Below are positions 1 through 7,522 of a DNA stretch of 10,645 nt, piece after piece (positions within the stretch are counted from its first letter, which is position 1; every line of letters starts with the position of its first letter). The notes under the pieces are model-generated. The model was not told where the DNA came from, did not search any database, and saw only the letters and a list, made by a program, of their open reading frames with translations. Source of the stretch: an uncultured Methanobrevibacter sp. (GTDB lineage: Archaea; Methanobacteriota; Methanobacteria; Methanobacteriales; Methanobacteriaceae). The stretch lies in the NCBI GenBank assembly GCA_905235495.1, contig CAJOMK010000105.1, positions 1-10,645 of the forward strand, written 5' to 3'. Position numbers and translations under genes: made by a program.

Positions 1-1046
1 GAAGCTATTGCATTGATAATGTCTTCTGTACCGATTGCAAACTTAGGGTCTTCAAATACACCTGCAGGACCATTTGCAAAAATGGTTTTTGCTTCCCTTA
101 ACATCTTGGAATATTTAATCAAGGACTCTCTTCCAATATCAAAAATGGAAGCATCAGGAATATTGTCTATAGGTACGTCAGCCCTATCCCTCAGAACACT
201 GACTGCAACATCAGTAGGATAGACTATTCTTTCACCAAACCTTTCAATAAGACCCCTGCATTTTTCAACCATATCAAGGTAACCTCTTGCTTCAATGAAG
301 TTCTTATTGGTAGACTTTATATCATAACCTGCTGCCCAAATGAATATGTTTGCAACAAGTCCAGATACAAGAACATAATCAGCTGTACCCTTTTCCAAAA
401 CATTTTCAGTAACTGTAATGGAATCATCTGCCTTCATACCGCCTAAAGCGAAAACACATGGATGTTCAACATTCTCTAAAGCATTTCCTATAACAGTAAG
501 TTCCTTTTCCATAACTCTTCCTGCAGCTGATGGAACAGTTCTTGTAAATCCAACCAATGAAGTTTGAGACCTGTGAGCTGTAGCAAATGCATCATTTAGA
601 AAATAATCAACTAATGGAGTTAATGTTTTAACAAGTACAGATGTAGCCTCTTCTTCAGCAGAACGTTTCAATTGTTCTTCTGAATAAAACCTAACATTTT
701 CCAATAGCAATATTTGACCAGGTTCCAAATCAATTATGGATTCCCTTGCTTTAGATGAGAATATTGAATCAACGTATTTTACTTCCAATCCAACTGCCCT
801 AGATAAAACAGCAGCATGTTGCTCTAAAGTAGTAAAATCGTTTTTACCTGGACGACTTTGGTGAGCTAAAATAACAGTTTTTGCACCTTTTAAAGATAAT
901 TCCTTAATGGTTTCAGCATGCAGTTTCATACGGGTATCATCCAAAATGATTCCAGAATTAGGATCTACAGGAGAGTTTATATCAATCCTAACCAAAACTG
1001 TTTTGCCGTTTACATCAAAATCATCAATAGTATTAAAATTTGCCAT
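1..1046 (-). CDS. pgk: Phosphoglycerate kinase, C-terminus cut by the window edge
   Basis: Cytosolic enzyme that interconverts 1,3-bisphosphoglycerate + ADP and 3-phosphoglycerate + ATP. In a methanogen it runs mainly in the gluconeogenic direction. The frame is open from ATG at 1046 down to base 3, giving 348 codons of a protein that is usually about 400-410 residues, so roughly the last 50-60 are missing. Family motifs read in order: VRIDINSP near residue 19, the archaeal AHQSRPGK form of the nucleotide/substrate loop, LENVRF, NDAFATAHRSQ, GGMKADDSI, and the late ANGPAGVFE motif of the nucleotide-binding domain. A GAGTGA sequence lies a few bases before the ATG as a modest Shine-Dalgarno. 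It sits 56 bp downstream of tpiA on the same strand and is probably cotranscribed with it. Identity is certain; nothing odd is visible in the part present. Confidence 0.97.
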   Translation of the reverse strand, partial: MANFNTIDDFDVNGKTVLVRIDINSPVDPNSGIILDDTRMKLHAETIKELSLKGAKTVILAHQSRPGKNDFTTLEQHAAVLSRAVGLEVKYVDSIFSSKARESIIDLEPGQILLLENVRFYSEEQLKRSAEEEATSVLVKTLTPLVDYFLNDAFATAHRSQTSLVGFTRTVPSAAGRVMEKELTVIGNALENVEHPCVFALGGMKADDSITVTENVLEKGTADYVLVSGLVANIFIWAAGYDIKSTNKNFIEARGYLDMVEKCRGLIERFGERIVYPTDVAVSVLRDRADVPIDNIPDASIFDIGRESLIKYSKMLREAKTIFANGPAGVFEDPKFAIGTEDIINAIA

Positions 1047-1102
1047 AATTTCACTCAATAAAAATCATTAATAAATTAATCAATAAACATAAAATGATAG
1101 GA

Positions 1103-1777
1103 TTAAATCTTGCTTACTAAATCCAATAATGCATCTTTAGGACTTTCTGCCTTAATGATTCCAGAAGCTAATAGAACTCCTTCAGCATCTAATTCAATAG
1201 CTGCAGCCATATCTTCACCAGTAGAAATACCTGCACCGCATAATACTTGAACATCCTTATTGATGGCTTTTACTTTAGATACACTGCCTTCTACAACTTC
1301 AGGATCTGCTTTTGAAACAGGAATTCCAGTACCAATAAGTTCAGGAGGTTCAACTGCAACATAAGTTGGAGCAAGGGTTGCAGCTGCCATACTTGTTTCA
1401 ATATTATTGGTACATACACAGGAAATGAGTTCTGCTTCTTGTGTCTTTTTAACGATCTCTGCAATATCAGCAAAAGTCATTCTGCATTCAGAGTGATTTA
1501 ACAAGGTTCCGTTAATCCCGCTTGCTACAAAATTTTCAAATAAGTTGCTTCCAGTGTGTCCACCAGGAGAAACTGCATCAATATGTTGAGATAAAATAGG
1601 AATGCTGGTTTCCTCTTTGATTCTATAAATATCAATAGCTTGTGGTACAGCAACCATGGTAACTCCAGATTCTTCACCAGCACTTTCCAAAGCGTTAGCC
1701 AATTCTAATGCCTTTTGACCACTTGATTCTAAATAAGTTTTAAAATTTAATATAACAACAGGTGTTTTAAGACTCAA
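1103..1777 (-). CDS. tpiA: Triosephosphate isomerase, archaeal short form
   Basis: Interconverts dihydroxyacetone phosphate and glyceraldehyde 3-phosphate in the cytosol. The 224-residue length matches archaeal enzymes, which are about 25 residues shorter than bacterial ones. Catalytic residues are visible: Asn11 and Lys13 in NFKTY, His95 in LLNHSE, and Glu143 in VEPPELIGTG. The phosphate-binding end reads LCGAGIST followed by GVLLASGI. The start is TTG at 1777: no ATG or GTG is available because an in-frame TAA lies at 1790-1792, and a near-perfect AGGAGG (1785-1790) sits 7 nt upstream of this TTG. It is the upstream gene of a tpiA-pgk pair, two steps of the same pathway. It is divergent from taw1 across 244 bp. 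Confidence 0.97.
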   Translation of the reverse strand: MSLKTPVVILNFKTYLESSGQKALELANALESAGEESGVTMVAVPQAIDIYRIKEETSIPILSQHIDAVSPGGHTGSNLFENFVASGINGTLLNHSECRMTFADIAEIVKKTQEAELISCVCTNNIETSMAAATLAPTYVAVEPPELIGTGIPVSKADPEVVEGSVSKVKAINKDVQVLCGAGISTGEDMAAAIELDAEGVLLASGIIKAESPKDALLDLVSKI

Positions 1778-1784
1778 ATCAAAT

Positions 1785-1790
1785 CCTCCT
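1785..1790 (-). promoter_or_regulatory. Shine-Dalgarno deciding the TTG start of tpiA
   Basis: On the minus strand the sequence reads TAAGGAGG, then a 7-nt spacer, then TTG. A second TTG at 1782-1780 is out of frame. The strength and spacing of this site, and the in-frame TAA overlapping it, fix TTG at 1777 as the start. Confidence 0.85.
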
Positions 1791-1940
1791 TAAAAACTAT
1801 AATACGTTAATAAAAATTGTTTTTTCTATGGTAAATAATAAATAGAATAATTAAAAGAAATTATTACTATATTAATAAAATATATATTCTTAATTATATT
1901 TAAATTATTTTAAATTATCAAAAATTAGAAAAGGAATAGT

Positions 1941-1990
1941 TAAATTATTTAAAATTATTTAATGTTATTTAATGTTATTTCAAATTATTT
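1941..1990 (+). repeat. Five-copy 10-bp periodic AT repeat upstream of taw1
   Basis: Five consecutive 10-mers share the ending TTATTT: taaattattt, aaaattattt, aatgttattt, aatgttattt, caaattattt. The two central copies are identical. A further taaattattt occurs at 1901-1910. The array lies 32-81 bp before the taw1 ATG. A period of about one helical turn with phased A/T tracts suggests intrinsic curvature or side-by-side protein binding; that is inference. Confidence 0.75.
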
Positions 1991-2021
1991 TTTTATTAAC
2001 AGAAATTACTAAAGGATTATC

Positions 2022-2936
2022 ATGACATTTACTAAAGAAGAACAGACAAAATTGGAATACAGCGGTTACAGATTTGTTGGGGAACATGGTCATGCTGCCG
2101 TCAAGACATGTCACTGGACTAGAAAAAGTATGGTGAACGAAGGAGTGTGCTATAAGGAACAGTTTTATGGCGTTAAATCACATAGATGCCTCCAGATGTC
2201 ACCTGCCGTACCATTCTGTAATCAAAAATGTTCATTCTGTTGGAGAGACCTTAGCCAAACAAAAACAGAATGGGAAGGAGAATATGATGATCCTAAAACA
2301 ATCATTGAAGGAGCCGTAAAAGCACAGAACAATCTGTTGTGCGGATTTGGTGGAAACAAAAAAGTAGACAGGAAAAAACTTGAAGAATCTAAAAAGCCAA
2401 CAAACGCTGCGATTTCACTTGCTGGAGAACCAACATTATACCCTGAAATCGATGAACTGATAGCGGAATTCCACAGACAGGATTTCACAACATTCTTGGT
2501 AAGCAATGGAATGTATTGGGAAAAACTTGGAAACCTCGACAACGAACCAACTCAACTATATGTTTCCTTGGATGCACCTAACGAGAAAGTGTATAAAGAC
2601 TTATGCAACCCTCAAATAAATGATGGTTGGATCAATTTAAACAAGATACTTGAACTAATGAACAGTTTCAACAGTCGTACAGCTATTAGAATCACTTCAG
2701 TTAAGGGCAAAAACATGATTAACACAGACGAGTATGCAGAACTGATCAATAAGGCAAATCCAAAATTCGTTGAAGTCAAGGCATACATGTTTGTAGGATC
2801 TTCCAGAAAACGTTTAAGTCTTGACAATATGCCATCACATCAGGAAGTACGTGATTTTGCTCAAGAAATAGCTGATAAAACATGTAGGGAACTTACAAAA
2901 GAATCAGAAGTCAGCAGAGTTGTTTTATTAGAGTAA
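2022..2936 (+). CDS. taw1: tRNA 4-demethylwyosine synthase (Taw1/TYW1)
   Basis: Radical-SAM enzyme that condenses m1G37 of tRNA-Phe with carbons from pyruvate to make 4-demethylwyosine (imG-14), the tricyclic base that stabilises the codon-anticodon helix. The radical-SAM cluster motif CxxxCxxC is Cys66, Cys70 and Cys73, in the family-typical context CNQKCSFCWRD. The second [4Fe-4S] cluster of archaeal Taw1 uses a C-x12-C-x12-C pattern, and Cys30, Cys43 and Cys56 fit it exactly. Downstream AISLAGEPTLYPEI is the GGEP-like SAM-binding motif, and YVSLDAP is typical of the family barrel. At 304 residues it matches archaeal homologues, which lack the flavodoxin domain of eukaryotic TYW1. The ATG at 2022 is preceded by AAAGGA (2011-2016). 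It is the only plus-strand gene and is convergent with sucC. The symbol twy1 is also used. Confidence 0.95.
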   Translation: MTFTKEEQTKLEYSGYRFVGEHGHAAVKTCHWTRKSMVNEGVCYKEQFYGVKSHRCLQMSPAVPFCNQKCSFCWRDLSQTKTEWEGEYDDPKTIIEGAVKAQNNLLCGFGGNKKVDRKKLEESKKPTNAAISLAGEPTLYPEIDELIAEFHRQDFTTFLVSNGMYWEKLGNLDNEPTQLYVSLDAPNEKVYKDLCNPQINDGWINLNKILELMNSFNSRTAIRITSVKGKNMINTDEYAELINKANPKFVEVKAYMFVGSSRKRLSLDNMPSHQEVRDFAQEIADKTCRELTKESEVSRVVLLE

Positions 2937-3064
2937 ATTTAAAAAATAGATTATTATTTAAAGTATTTTAAAAAAAAGATTAAAGCTAATTCTTAAAAAT
3001 AGTTGAAAATAGATAAAAATAGAAAAAATATTAAAATATTACATCTAAAAAATTGAAAAATATT

Positions 3065-3081
3065 AAAAAAAGTAAAAAAAG
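3065..3081 (-). terminator. T-tract terminator of sucC
   Basis: On the minus strand, starting 22 nt after the sucC stop, two T7 runs separated by AC occur (A7 runs at 3065-3071 and 3074-3080 on the plus strand). Oligo-T runs without a hairpin are the usual archaeal intrinsic terminator. This is a variant of the stereotyped double T7 motif found behind other genes in the window. Confidence 0.65.
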
Positions 3082-3103
3082 ATAAAGAGAAGCGTTATTT
3101 AGC

Positions 3104-4216
3104 TTATTGAGCTTTAATCTCTTCACATAATTCAACCGCTTTTTTAGCAGCTTCCTCTAAGGAAATTTCATAAGGAATGCCTGCTTCTTCGAGTAATCTT
3201 TGACCTTCCTCTTCATTGGTACCGGTAAGTCTTGTTACGATATTTACATCCCATTTGTTATCTTCCCATGCTGAAATTACACCTCTTGCAACATCATCAG
3301 CTCTAGTAATACCACCTAAAACATTAAGGAATACTACTTTCACTGGAGGATAGTTTAAAACTAAGTTTAAAGCTTTTTTGATGGATTCATCAGATGCTCC
3401 ACCACCGATATCCAAGAATGTAGCAGGTTTTCCACCGAATAGGGTAACCATATCCATACCAGTTAAGGTCAATCCTGCACCATTTCCAATAACTGCAATG
3501 TCACCATCAAGCTTTACAAATGCAAAGTCTTTTTTCTTGAATCTGTTTTGCTTTACTTGATCTTGGTGACGGAATAAAGCATCATTTTCAATTTCCAATT
3601 TTGCATCAGCGGCAATCAAACCATCATCAGTTAAGATAAGAGGGTTGATTTCAGCAACTTCAGCATCATATTTATCATAAACGTTATAGAGTTTCCAGAT
3701 AATGTCTCCGATCTTAGACATCAATTCAGAACCTACACCCATTTTACGAGCTATTTCACGAGCTTCATAAGGCAAGCATTCTTTTAATGGGTCGACATTG
3801 TATCTGATGATTTTTTCAGGAGATGTCTTAGCCAATTCTTCAATTTCAACTCCACCTTCAGCACTTGCCATTATGATTGGAGTTCTATTAGCTCTGTCAT
3901 TTGAAACACTTAAGAAGAATTCCTTTTGAATATTTGCTTTTTCTTCAATGAGCAAGTGTTTAACCTTTTCACCTTTGATTTCCATTTTTAATAATTCATT
4001 AGCAAGTTGGAATGCTTCACCAGGGTTATCTGCAAACTTAATACCTCCCGCTTTACCTCTTCCACCAACGAGAACTTGAGATTTTAGTACAACAGGTCTG
4101 CCGAATTCAGTAGCGACTTCCATTGCCTCTTCAGGGGAGTATGCAACATGCCCTTCTAAAATTTTAATTCCTTCACTTTCAAAAACTTTTTTTGCACTAT
4201 GTTCAAAAAACTTCAT
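3104..4216 (-). CDS. sucC: Succinyl-CoA synthetase (ADP-forming), beta subunit
   Basis: The ATP-grasp/beta subunit of succinyl-CoA synthetase. With the alpha subunit SucD, which carries the phospho-histidine and is not in this window, it converts succinate + CoA + ATP to succinyl-CoA. In a methanogen this feeds the adjacent 2-oxoglutarate oxidoreductase. The 370 residues match the family. The N-terminal ATP-grasp domain shows Lys45 and the VGGRGKAGG loop (50-58), then LIEEKANIQKEFFLS and the metal-binding AEINPL. The C-terminal CoA-ligase domain shows GNGAGLTLTGMD, LDIGGGAS and NVLGGITRADDVA. I chose ATG 4216 over an in-frame GTG at 4225: homologues begin with M-K-F, and the GAGTGA preceding the ATG overlaps that GTG and is well placed as its ribosome site. 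It is transcribed separately from kor, with 338 bp and two T-tract terminators between them. Confidence 0.95.
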   Translation of the reverse strand: MKFFEHSAKKVFESEGIKILEGHVAYSPEEAMEVATEFGRPVVLKSQVLVGGRGKAGGIKFADNPGEAFQLANELLKMEIKGEKVKHLLIEEKANIQKEFFLSVSNDRANRTPIIMASAEGGVEIEELAKTSPEKIIRYNVDPLKECLPYEAREIARKMGVGSELMSKIGDIIWKLYNVYDKYDAEVAEINPLILTDDGLIAADAKLEIENDALFRHQDQVKQNRFKKKDFAFVKLDGDIAVIGNGAGLTLTGMDMVTLFGGKPATFLDIGGGASDESIKKALNLVLNYPPVKVVFLNVLGGITRADDVARGVISAWEDNKWDVNIVTRLTGTNEEEGQRLLEEAGIPYEISLEEAAKKAVELCEEIKAQ

Positions 4217-4247
4217 TTTTCTCACTCTTACTAATAAGCATGAAAAT

Positions 4248-4281
4248 TATAATTTTAAAAATATGTATAATTTTAAAAATA
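4248..4281 (-). repeat. Two 16-bp direct repeats upstream of sucC
   Basis: TATAATTTTAAAAATA occurs at 4248-4263 and again, identical, at 4266-4281, a period of 18 bp. The pair lies 32-65 bp before the sucC ATG, where TATA/BRE elements or an operator would be expected. The copies could be tandem operator half-sites or a duplicated TATA element. No regulator can be named. Confidence 0.6.
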
Positions 4282-4474
4282 CTTATGAATAAATAAATTA
4301 TAAAAATAAATGAAATAAATCATTCTATTAGATTATTTGTTATAATAGAAATAACTTATTATTTTTAATCACTATTATGTATGTATTTACTTATTATTAA
4401 AATTATTTATAAAAATAGTTAAGTAATGATTAAAGAATGAAAATAAAATAGAAAAAAGCAATGGTAAAAATTAG

Positions 4475-4497
4475 AATAATAAAAAAAATAAAAAAAG
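4475..4497 (-). terminator. Second (backup) T-tract terminator after korC
   Basis: Plus strand reads AATAAT-A8-T-A7-G, so the korC transcript would carry CT7-A-T8-ATTATT. It differs by one base from the exact copy at 4513-4534 and lies about 58 nt past the korC stop, probably a backup to the proximal copy. Confidence 0.6.
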
Positions 4498-4512
4498 TAA
4501 AAAGAAAATTAA

Positions 4513-4534
4513 AATAATAAAAAAATAAAAAAAG
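4513..4534 (-). terminator. T-tract terminator of the kor operon
   Basis: The plus strand reads AATAAT-A7-T-A7-G, so the transcript ends in two T7 runs separated by one A, 20 nt past the korC stop. The 20-bp core TAAT-A7-T-A7-G (4515-4534) is repeated exactly behind mptD and at 8894-8913. Confidence 0.7.
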
Positions 4535-4554
4535 CAAGAAGAAAATAAAAATAA

Positions 4555-5100
4555 TTAAAGCAAAGCATATCCTGCTTCGAATGCTTGAATATTCTTATCT
4601 TCGGTTCCTTTTGGTACACTGTCTAAAATAGCTTGTTTTGCAGCATCAACTGAAACAACTTCAGTGACCTTAACAATTGCACCAATCATCACAATATTTG
4701 CAACGATTCTAAGTCCAACATCTTCAGTTGCAGTCTTAGTTGCAGGTGCTCTGTAAAGCTTTATTTTGTGTTCCTTTACAAAATCAACTATTTCTTCTTC
4801 AACAATCATATCAGGATCGATAATCAAGACACCTTCATCCTTCAAATCTCCCATATACTTGATTAAAGCTTCATGAGACATAGCAACCAAAATGTCTGGG
4901 CTGGTTACCTTAGGATAGTCGATTTCTTCATCATCAATGACAACTTCAGTTCTTGAAGCTCCTCCACGAGCTTCAGGACCGTAAGATTGAGTTTGAACAG
5001 CATTCTTATTATCAAAGAGTGAAGCGGCCTTACCAATAATAACCCCTGCCATGATTACTCCTTGACCACCAAAACCTGCTATACGAACTTCAGTTCTCAT
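4555..5100 (-). CDS. korC: 2-oxoglutarate:ferredoxin oxidoreductase, gamma subunit
   Basis: The gamma (catalytic-domain) subunit of the heterotetrameric 2-oxoacid:ferredoxin oxidoreductase, 181 residues, normal for the family. The N-terminal Rossmann-like motif GFGGQGVIMAG (9-19) and the QSYGPEARGG segment are diagnostic of POR/KOR gamma subunits, followed by PDILVAMSHEAL. Together with KorA, KorB and KorD it forms the cytosolic CoA-acylating complex. Its ATG directly abuts the korB stop (TAA|ATG), and its GAGGAG Shine-Dalgarno lies inside the last korB codons, so translation is probably coupled. It is the last gene of the operon. Substrate assignment as 2-oxoglutarate rather than 2-oxoisovalerate or pyruvate rests on the delta-alpha-beta-gamma subunit layout and proximity to sucC. 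Confidence 0.93.
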   Translation of the reverse strand: MRTEVRIAGFGGQGVIMAGVIIGKAASLFDNKNAVQTQSYGPEARGGASRTEVVIDDEEIDYPKVTSPDILVAMSHEALIKYMGDLKDEGVLIIDPDMIVEEEIVDFVKEHKIKLYRAPATKTATEDVGLRIVANIVMIGAIVKVTEVVSVDAAKQAILDSVPKGTEDKNIQAFEAGYALL

Positions 5101-5961
5101 TTAATCCAACTCCTCAAATGCAGACTTAATAGCTAATGGCTTGTCTGAATTCTCTTCTGCCAATGTCTTAATGTTATCAGTTAATGCAGCATGTGGCTTA
5201 TTAGCAAATTCTCCAACAATAATCTTGCCTTCCAATTCTGATTCTTCCATTTTTTCTGCTCTTCTTTTATTGATACTATTTTCCTTAATCCATTCAAACA
5301 TTTGCAATGGAGTTTTCATCTTGTTTTTACGTCCGTAGTAAGTTGGACATTGGGAAACAACTTCAATAAATGAGAAACCTTCATTTTCCAACCCTTTTTG
5401 AATAGCTTTGGATAATTGAAGCGGATGAGTGGTAGTCCATCTTGCAACATAGGATGCACCAGCTGCACTGACAAGTTCAGCTAAATTAAAAGGCTTATCT
5501 CTTGAACCATAAGGTGCAGTTGTACCAAAACTTCCTTTAGGGGAAGTTGGACTGATTTGACCACCGGTCATACCATAAATATTATTGTTTATACAGATAA
5601 CAGTGAGATTAATGTTTCTTCTTGCAGCATGAATCAAATGGTTTCCTCCAATGGATGCAGCATCTCCGTCACCAGTGAATACAACAACATCCAAATCAGG
5701 ATTTCCTACCTTCAATCCAGTAGCAAAGCTTAAAGCTCTTCCATGAGTTGTGTGGAGAGAATCGCATTTTGCATAACCTGGAATTCTTGAGGAACAACCG
5801 ATACCTGAAACCATAGCAATATTTTCAAAATCAATGTCTGTTCCTTCCAAACCTTTAAAGAATGTGCTCATAACAGTACCGTTTCCACAACCTGGACAGA
5901 AAATGTGTGGCAATCTTTCTTCTCTAAGATATTTTTTATATGGGCTTTCCTTTTCTACCAT
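5101..5961 (-). CDS. korB: 2-oxoglutarate:ferredoxin oxidoreductase, beta subunit (ThDP-binding)
   Basis: The thiamine-diphosphate-binding subunit, 286 residues. The [4Fe-4S] cluster ligands of 2-oxoacid oxidoreductases are visible: Cys22 and Cys25 in FCPGCGNG, Cys56 in GIGCSSR, and a fourth, Cys205, in SQCPTYYG. The ThDP/Mg motif is GDGD (97-100) continuing to the INNNIYGMTGGQ segment (124-135). It decarboxylates the 2-oxoacid, or carboxylates succinyl-CoA in the biosynthetic direction, passing electrons to or from ferredoxin. The ATG at 5961 has GGTGG a few bases upstream and follows the korA stop by 8 nt. In the operon it is the third gene. Confidence 0.95.
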   Translation of the reverse strand: MVEKESPYKKYLREERLPHIFCPGCGNGTVMSTFFKGLEGTDIDFENIAMVSGIGCSSRIPGYAKCDSLHTTHGRALSFATGLKVGNPDLDVVVFTGDGDAASIGGNHLIHAARRNINLTVICINNNIYGMTGGQISPTSPKGSFGTTAPYGSRDKPFNLAELVSAAGASYVARWTTTHPLQLSKAIQKGLENEGFSFIEVVSQCPTYYGRKNKMKTPLQMFEWIKENSINKRRAEKMEESELEGKIIVGEFANKPHAALTDNIKTLAEENSDKPLAIKSAFEELD

Positions 5962-5969
5962 TTTACCAC

Positions 5970-7100
5970 CTATCCATTAATCTCCTTAATCTTATCATAA
6001 ATTTCATCAGGCTTATGGAGAATTCCTCCAATCTTGCCAATCAAATGAACATTAGCCTCTCCATGTGCTGCCCTTTCAACTTCATGAACCAATTGGCCTA
6101 AGTTCATTTCAGGAACAATTATGTCACTTGCAGTTTTAGCGATTTCAGCAATTTCCTCTTCTGGGAAAGGCCATGGAGTATCAATCTTAAGGGATCCTAC
6201 CTTGATGCCTTCTTCTCTTGCCTTCTTCATAGCAGCTCCAACTGAACAGTATGGAGAACCGCAGGAAACAATAACAATATCTGCATCATCACAATTTTCC
6301 TTTTTGACTGAACAGATATCCTTCCTACGCATCAGGACCTTATTGCATAATCTTTCAACCAATTCATTATGGGTGTCTGGATCGTTAGTGTCTGGATAAC
6401 CTCTTTCATCGTGAGTGAGGCCAGTTACGTGAATGTTGAATCCATCACCAAATGCAGGCATAGGAGTGGTTCCATCTTCAGGAGCATCAAATGGCAAGTA
6501 TTGTCCATTCACTTTTTCAGGTCTCTTACGAGCTACAATATCAACTTTATCTGGGATAATCAATTTTTCTCTCATGTGACCTACAACCTCATCAGCAAGA
6601 ACAGTTACAGGAACCCTGTACTCTTCAGCTAAATTAAAAGCCTTGATTGTAAAGTCAAAGAATTCCTGAACAGATGAAGGTGCCAAAGCGATAGGTTCAT
6701 AATCTCCATGGGAACCCCAGCGAACCTGCATCATATCAGCTTGAGCAGACATTGTAGGTTGACCTGTTGATGGAGAACCTCTTTGAACATTGATAATTAC
6801 AATAGGAGTTTCTGTAATGAAACCATAACCGATATTTTCCTGCATTAAGGAAATACCCGGACCGGATGTAGCGGTCATTGCTTTCATACCACTCCAGCTA
6901 GCGCCTATAATAGCTCCAGCAGATCCAATTTCATCTTCCATTTGAACAAAGGAACCTCCATATTTTGGAAGCAATATTGACATTTGTTCTGCAATTTCAG
7001 TAGATGGAGTAATTGGATAACCTGCAAAGAATCTGCAGTTTGCAGCGATTGCACCTAAAGCGCAAGCTTCATTTCCTTGAACAAAACGTTCTTCAACCAT
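5970..7100 (-). CDS. korA: 2-oxoglutarate:ferredoxin oxidoreductase, alpha subunit
   Basis: The alpha subunit, 376 residues, which contributes the pyrimidine-binding side of the ThDP site and the substrate/CoA pocket. Family motifs: FVQGNEACALGAI near the N-terminus, GYPITPSTE (27-35), the QMEDEIGS-GAIIGAS segment, ATSGPGISLM, and the diagnostic QRGSPSTGQPT loop. The C-terminal part (IVIVSCGSPY... to PEMNLGQL) is the usual domain III. In context it catalyses reductive carboxylation of succinyl-CoA to 2-oxoglutarate for glutamate synthesis. The ATG lies 2 nt after the korD stop, with GAGGTGG embedded in the end of korD as ribosome site. It ends in TAG, which shows that amber works as a stop in this genome. 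Confidence 0.95.
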   Translation of the reverse strand: MVEERFVQGNEACALGAIAANCRFFAGYPITPSTEIAEQMSILLPKYGGSFVQMEDEIGSAGAIIGASWSGMKAMTATSGPGISLMQENIGYGFITETPIVIINVQRGSPSTGQPTMSAQADMMQVRWGSHGDYEPIALAPSSVQEFFDFTIKAFNLAEEYRVPVTVLADEVVGHMREKLIIPDKVDIVARKRPEKVNGQYLPFDAPEDGTTPMPAFGDGFNIHVTGLTHDERGYPDTNDPDTHNELVERLCNKVLMRRKDICSVKKENCDDADIVIVSCGSPYCSVGAAMKKAREEGIKVGSLKIDTPWPFPEEEIAEIAKTASDIIVPEMNLGQLVHEVERAAHGEANVHLIGKIGGILHKPDEIYDKIKEING

Positions 7101-7102
7101 AA

Positions 7103-7309
7103 TTATTCCACCTCTTTTTCAACATAAATAGCTTGATCAGGACAGGACACTTCACATAATCCACATTTAGTACAACCTTCCTCATTTTCTGGGAAAGGAA
7201 GGTATACATTTTTAGTGTTTACCTTATCAGATTTTGAATAAACTTTTTTAGGACAAGTTGCTATGCAAATATCACATCCTTTACAAAGCTTAGAATCTAT
7301 AATAATCAT
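7103..7309 (-). CDS. korD: 2-oxoglutarate:ferredoxin oxidoreductase, delta subunit (2[4Fe-4S] ferredoxin)
   Basis: A 68-residue bacterial-type ferredoxin subunit that relays electrons between the ThDP centre and free ferredoxin. Two complete cluster motifs are present: Cys9-x2-Cys12-x2-Cys15-x3-Cys19-Pro and Cys46-x2-Cys49-x2-Cys52-x3-Cys56-Pro. It is the first gene of the tightly packed korDABC operon, with intergenic gaps of 2, 8 and 0 nt. The ATG at 7309 is preceded by a weak GAGATGAT ribosome site. The order delta-alpha-beta-gamma is normal for Methanobacteriales. Confidence 0.94.
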   Translation of the reverse strand: MIIIDSKLCKGCDICIATCPKKVYSKSDKVNTKNVYLPFPENEEGCTKCGLCEVSCPDQAIYVEKEVE

Positions 7310-7396
7310 TAAATCATCTCACATTCCATAATTATAATACTGCAATAATTATTTTAAACATTGACAAATACCTTAAATACTAATAAAAAATTCTAA

Positions 7397-7404
7397 GATA
7401 TAAA
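7397..7404 (-). promoter_or_regulatory. Possible TATA box of the korDABC operon
   Basis: The minus strand reads TTTATATC, with AT-rich flanks. It would place the transcription start near 7372-7378 and give a leader of about 65 nt. Other AT runs at 7410-7430 fit almost as well, so this is only a candidate. The whole 240-bp gap 7310-7549 has no coding potential. Confidence 0.3.
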
Positions 7405-7522
7405 TCATAATATTAATATATATTGTCTTATTAATTTAAATAATTTAGTATAATTAACAAGAAAAACATAATATGAAAAATAGAATAATAAAAAGAACTA
7501 TAAAAAAACTAAAAAAATAGAA

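Larger units (their letters stand above)
1778..2021. other. Divergent promoter region between tpiA and taw1
   Basis: This is almost pure A/T and has no coding potential. It must hold the promoters for both flanking genes. Several TATA-like runs are present, for example around 1870-1890 (TATATATT type) for the minus strand. The composition is so AT-rich that no single TATA box can be assigned with confidence. The taw1 side carries the 10-bp periodic repeat listed separately. Confidence 0.7.
4217..4554. other. Gene-free spacer between korC and sucC
   Basis: No coding potential on either strand. Reading in the minus (transcription) direction it holds two copies of the T-tract terminator motif just after korC (4475-4534). 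An AT-rich middle follows, with an 8-bp inverted repeat TTCTATTA/TAATAGAA (4323-4330 and 4343-4350, 12-nt loop). The sucC promoter region with a direct repeat (4248-4281) comes last. No single TATA box can be chosen with confidence. Confidence 0.7.

Noticed and set aside
13..222. 69-codon plus-strand ORF at the left edge
   Set aside because: It is antisense to the clearly coding pgk frame and has no ribosome site or family resemblance.
1291..1473. 60-codon minus-strand ORF inside tpiA
   Set aside because: Out-of-frame reading of tpiA with a biased Leu/Gln/Lys composition.
2222..2827. Two minus-strand ORFs opposite taw1 (2222-2542 and 2612-2827)
   Set aside because: Antisense to a well-conserved enzyme; Ser/Leu/Phe-rich as expected of the reverse strand.
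4217..4225. In-frame GTG at 4225 as the start of sucC
   Set aside because: Homologues begin at M-K-F, and the GAGTGA overlapping this GTG is best read as the ribosome site of ATG 4216.
5141..6632. Plus-strand ORFs opposite korB and korA (5141-5338, 6121-6399, 6369-6632)
   Set aside because: Reverse-strand shadows of conserved coding sequence with no start signals.
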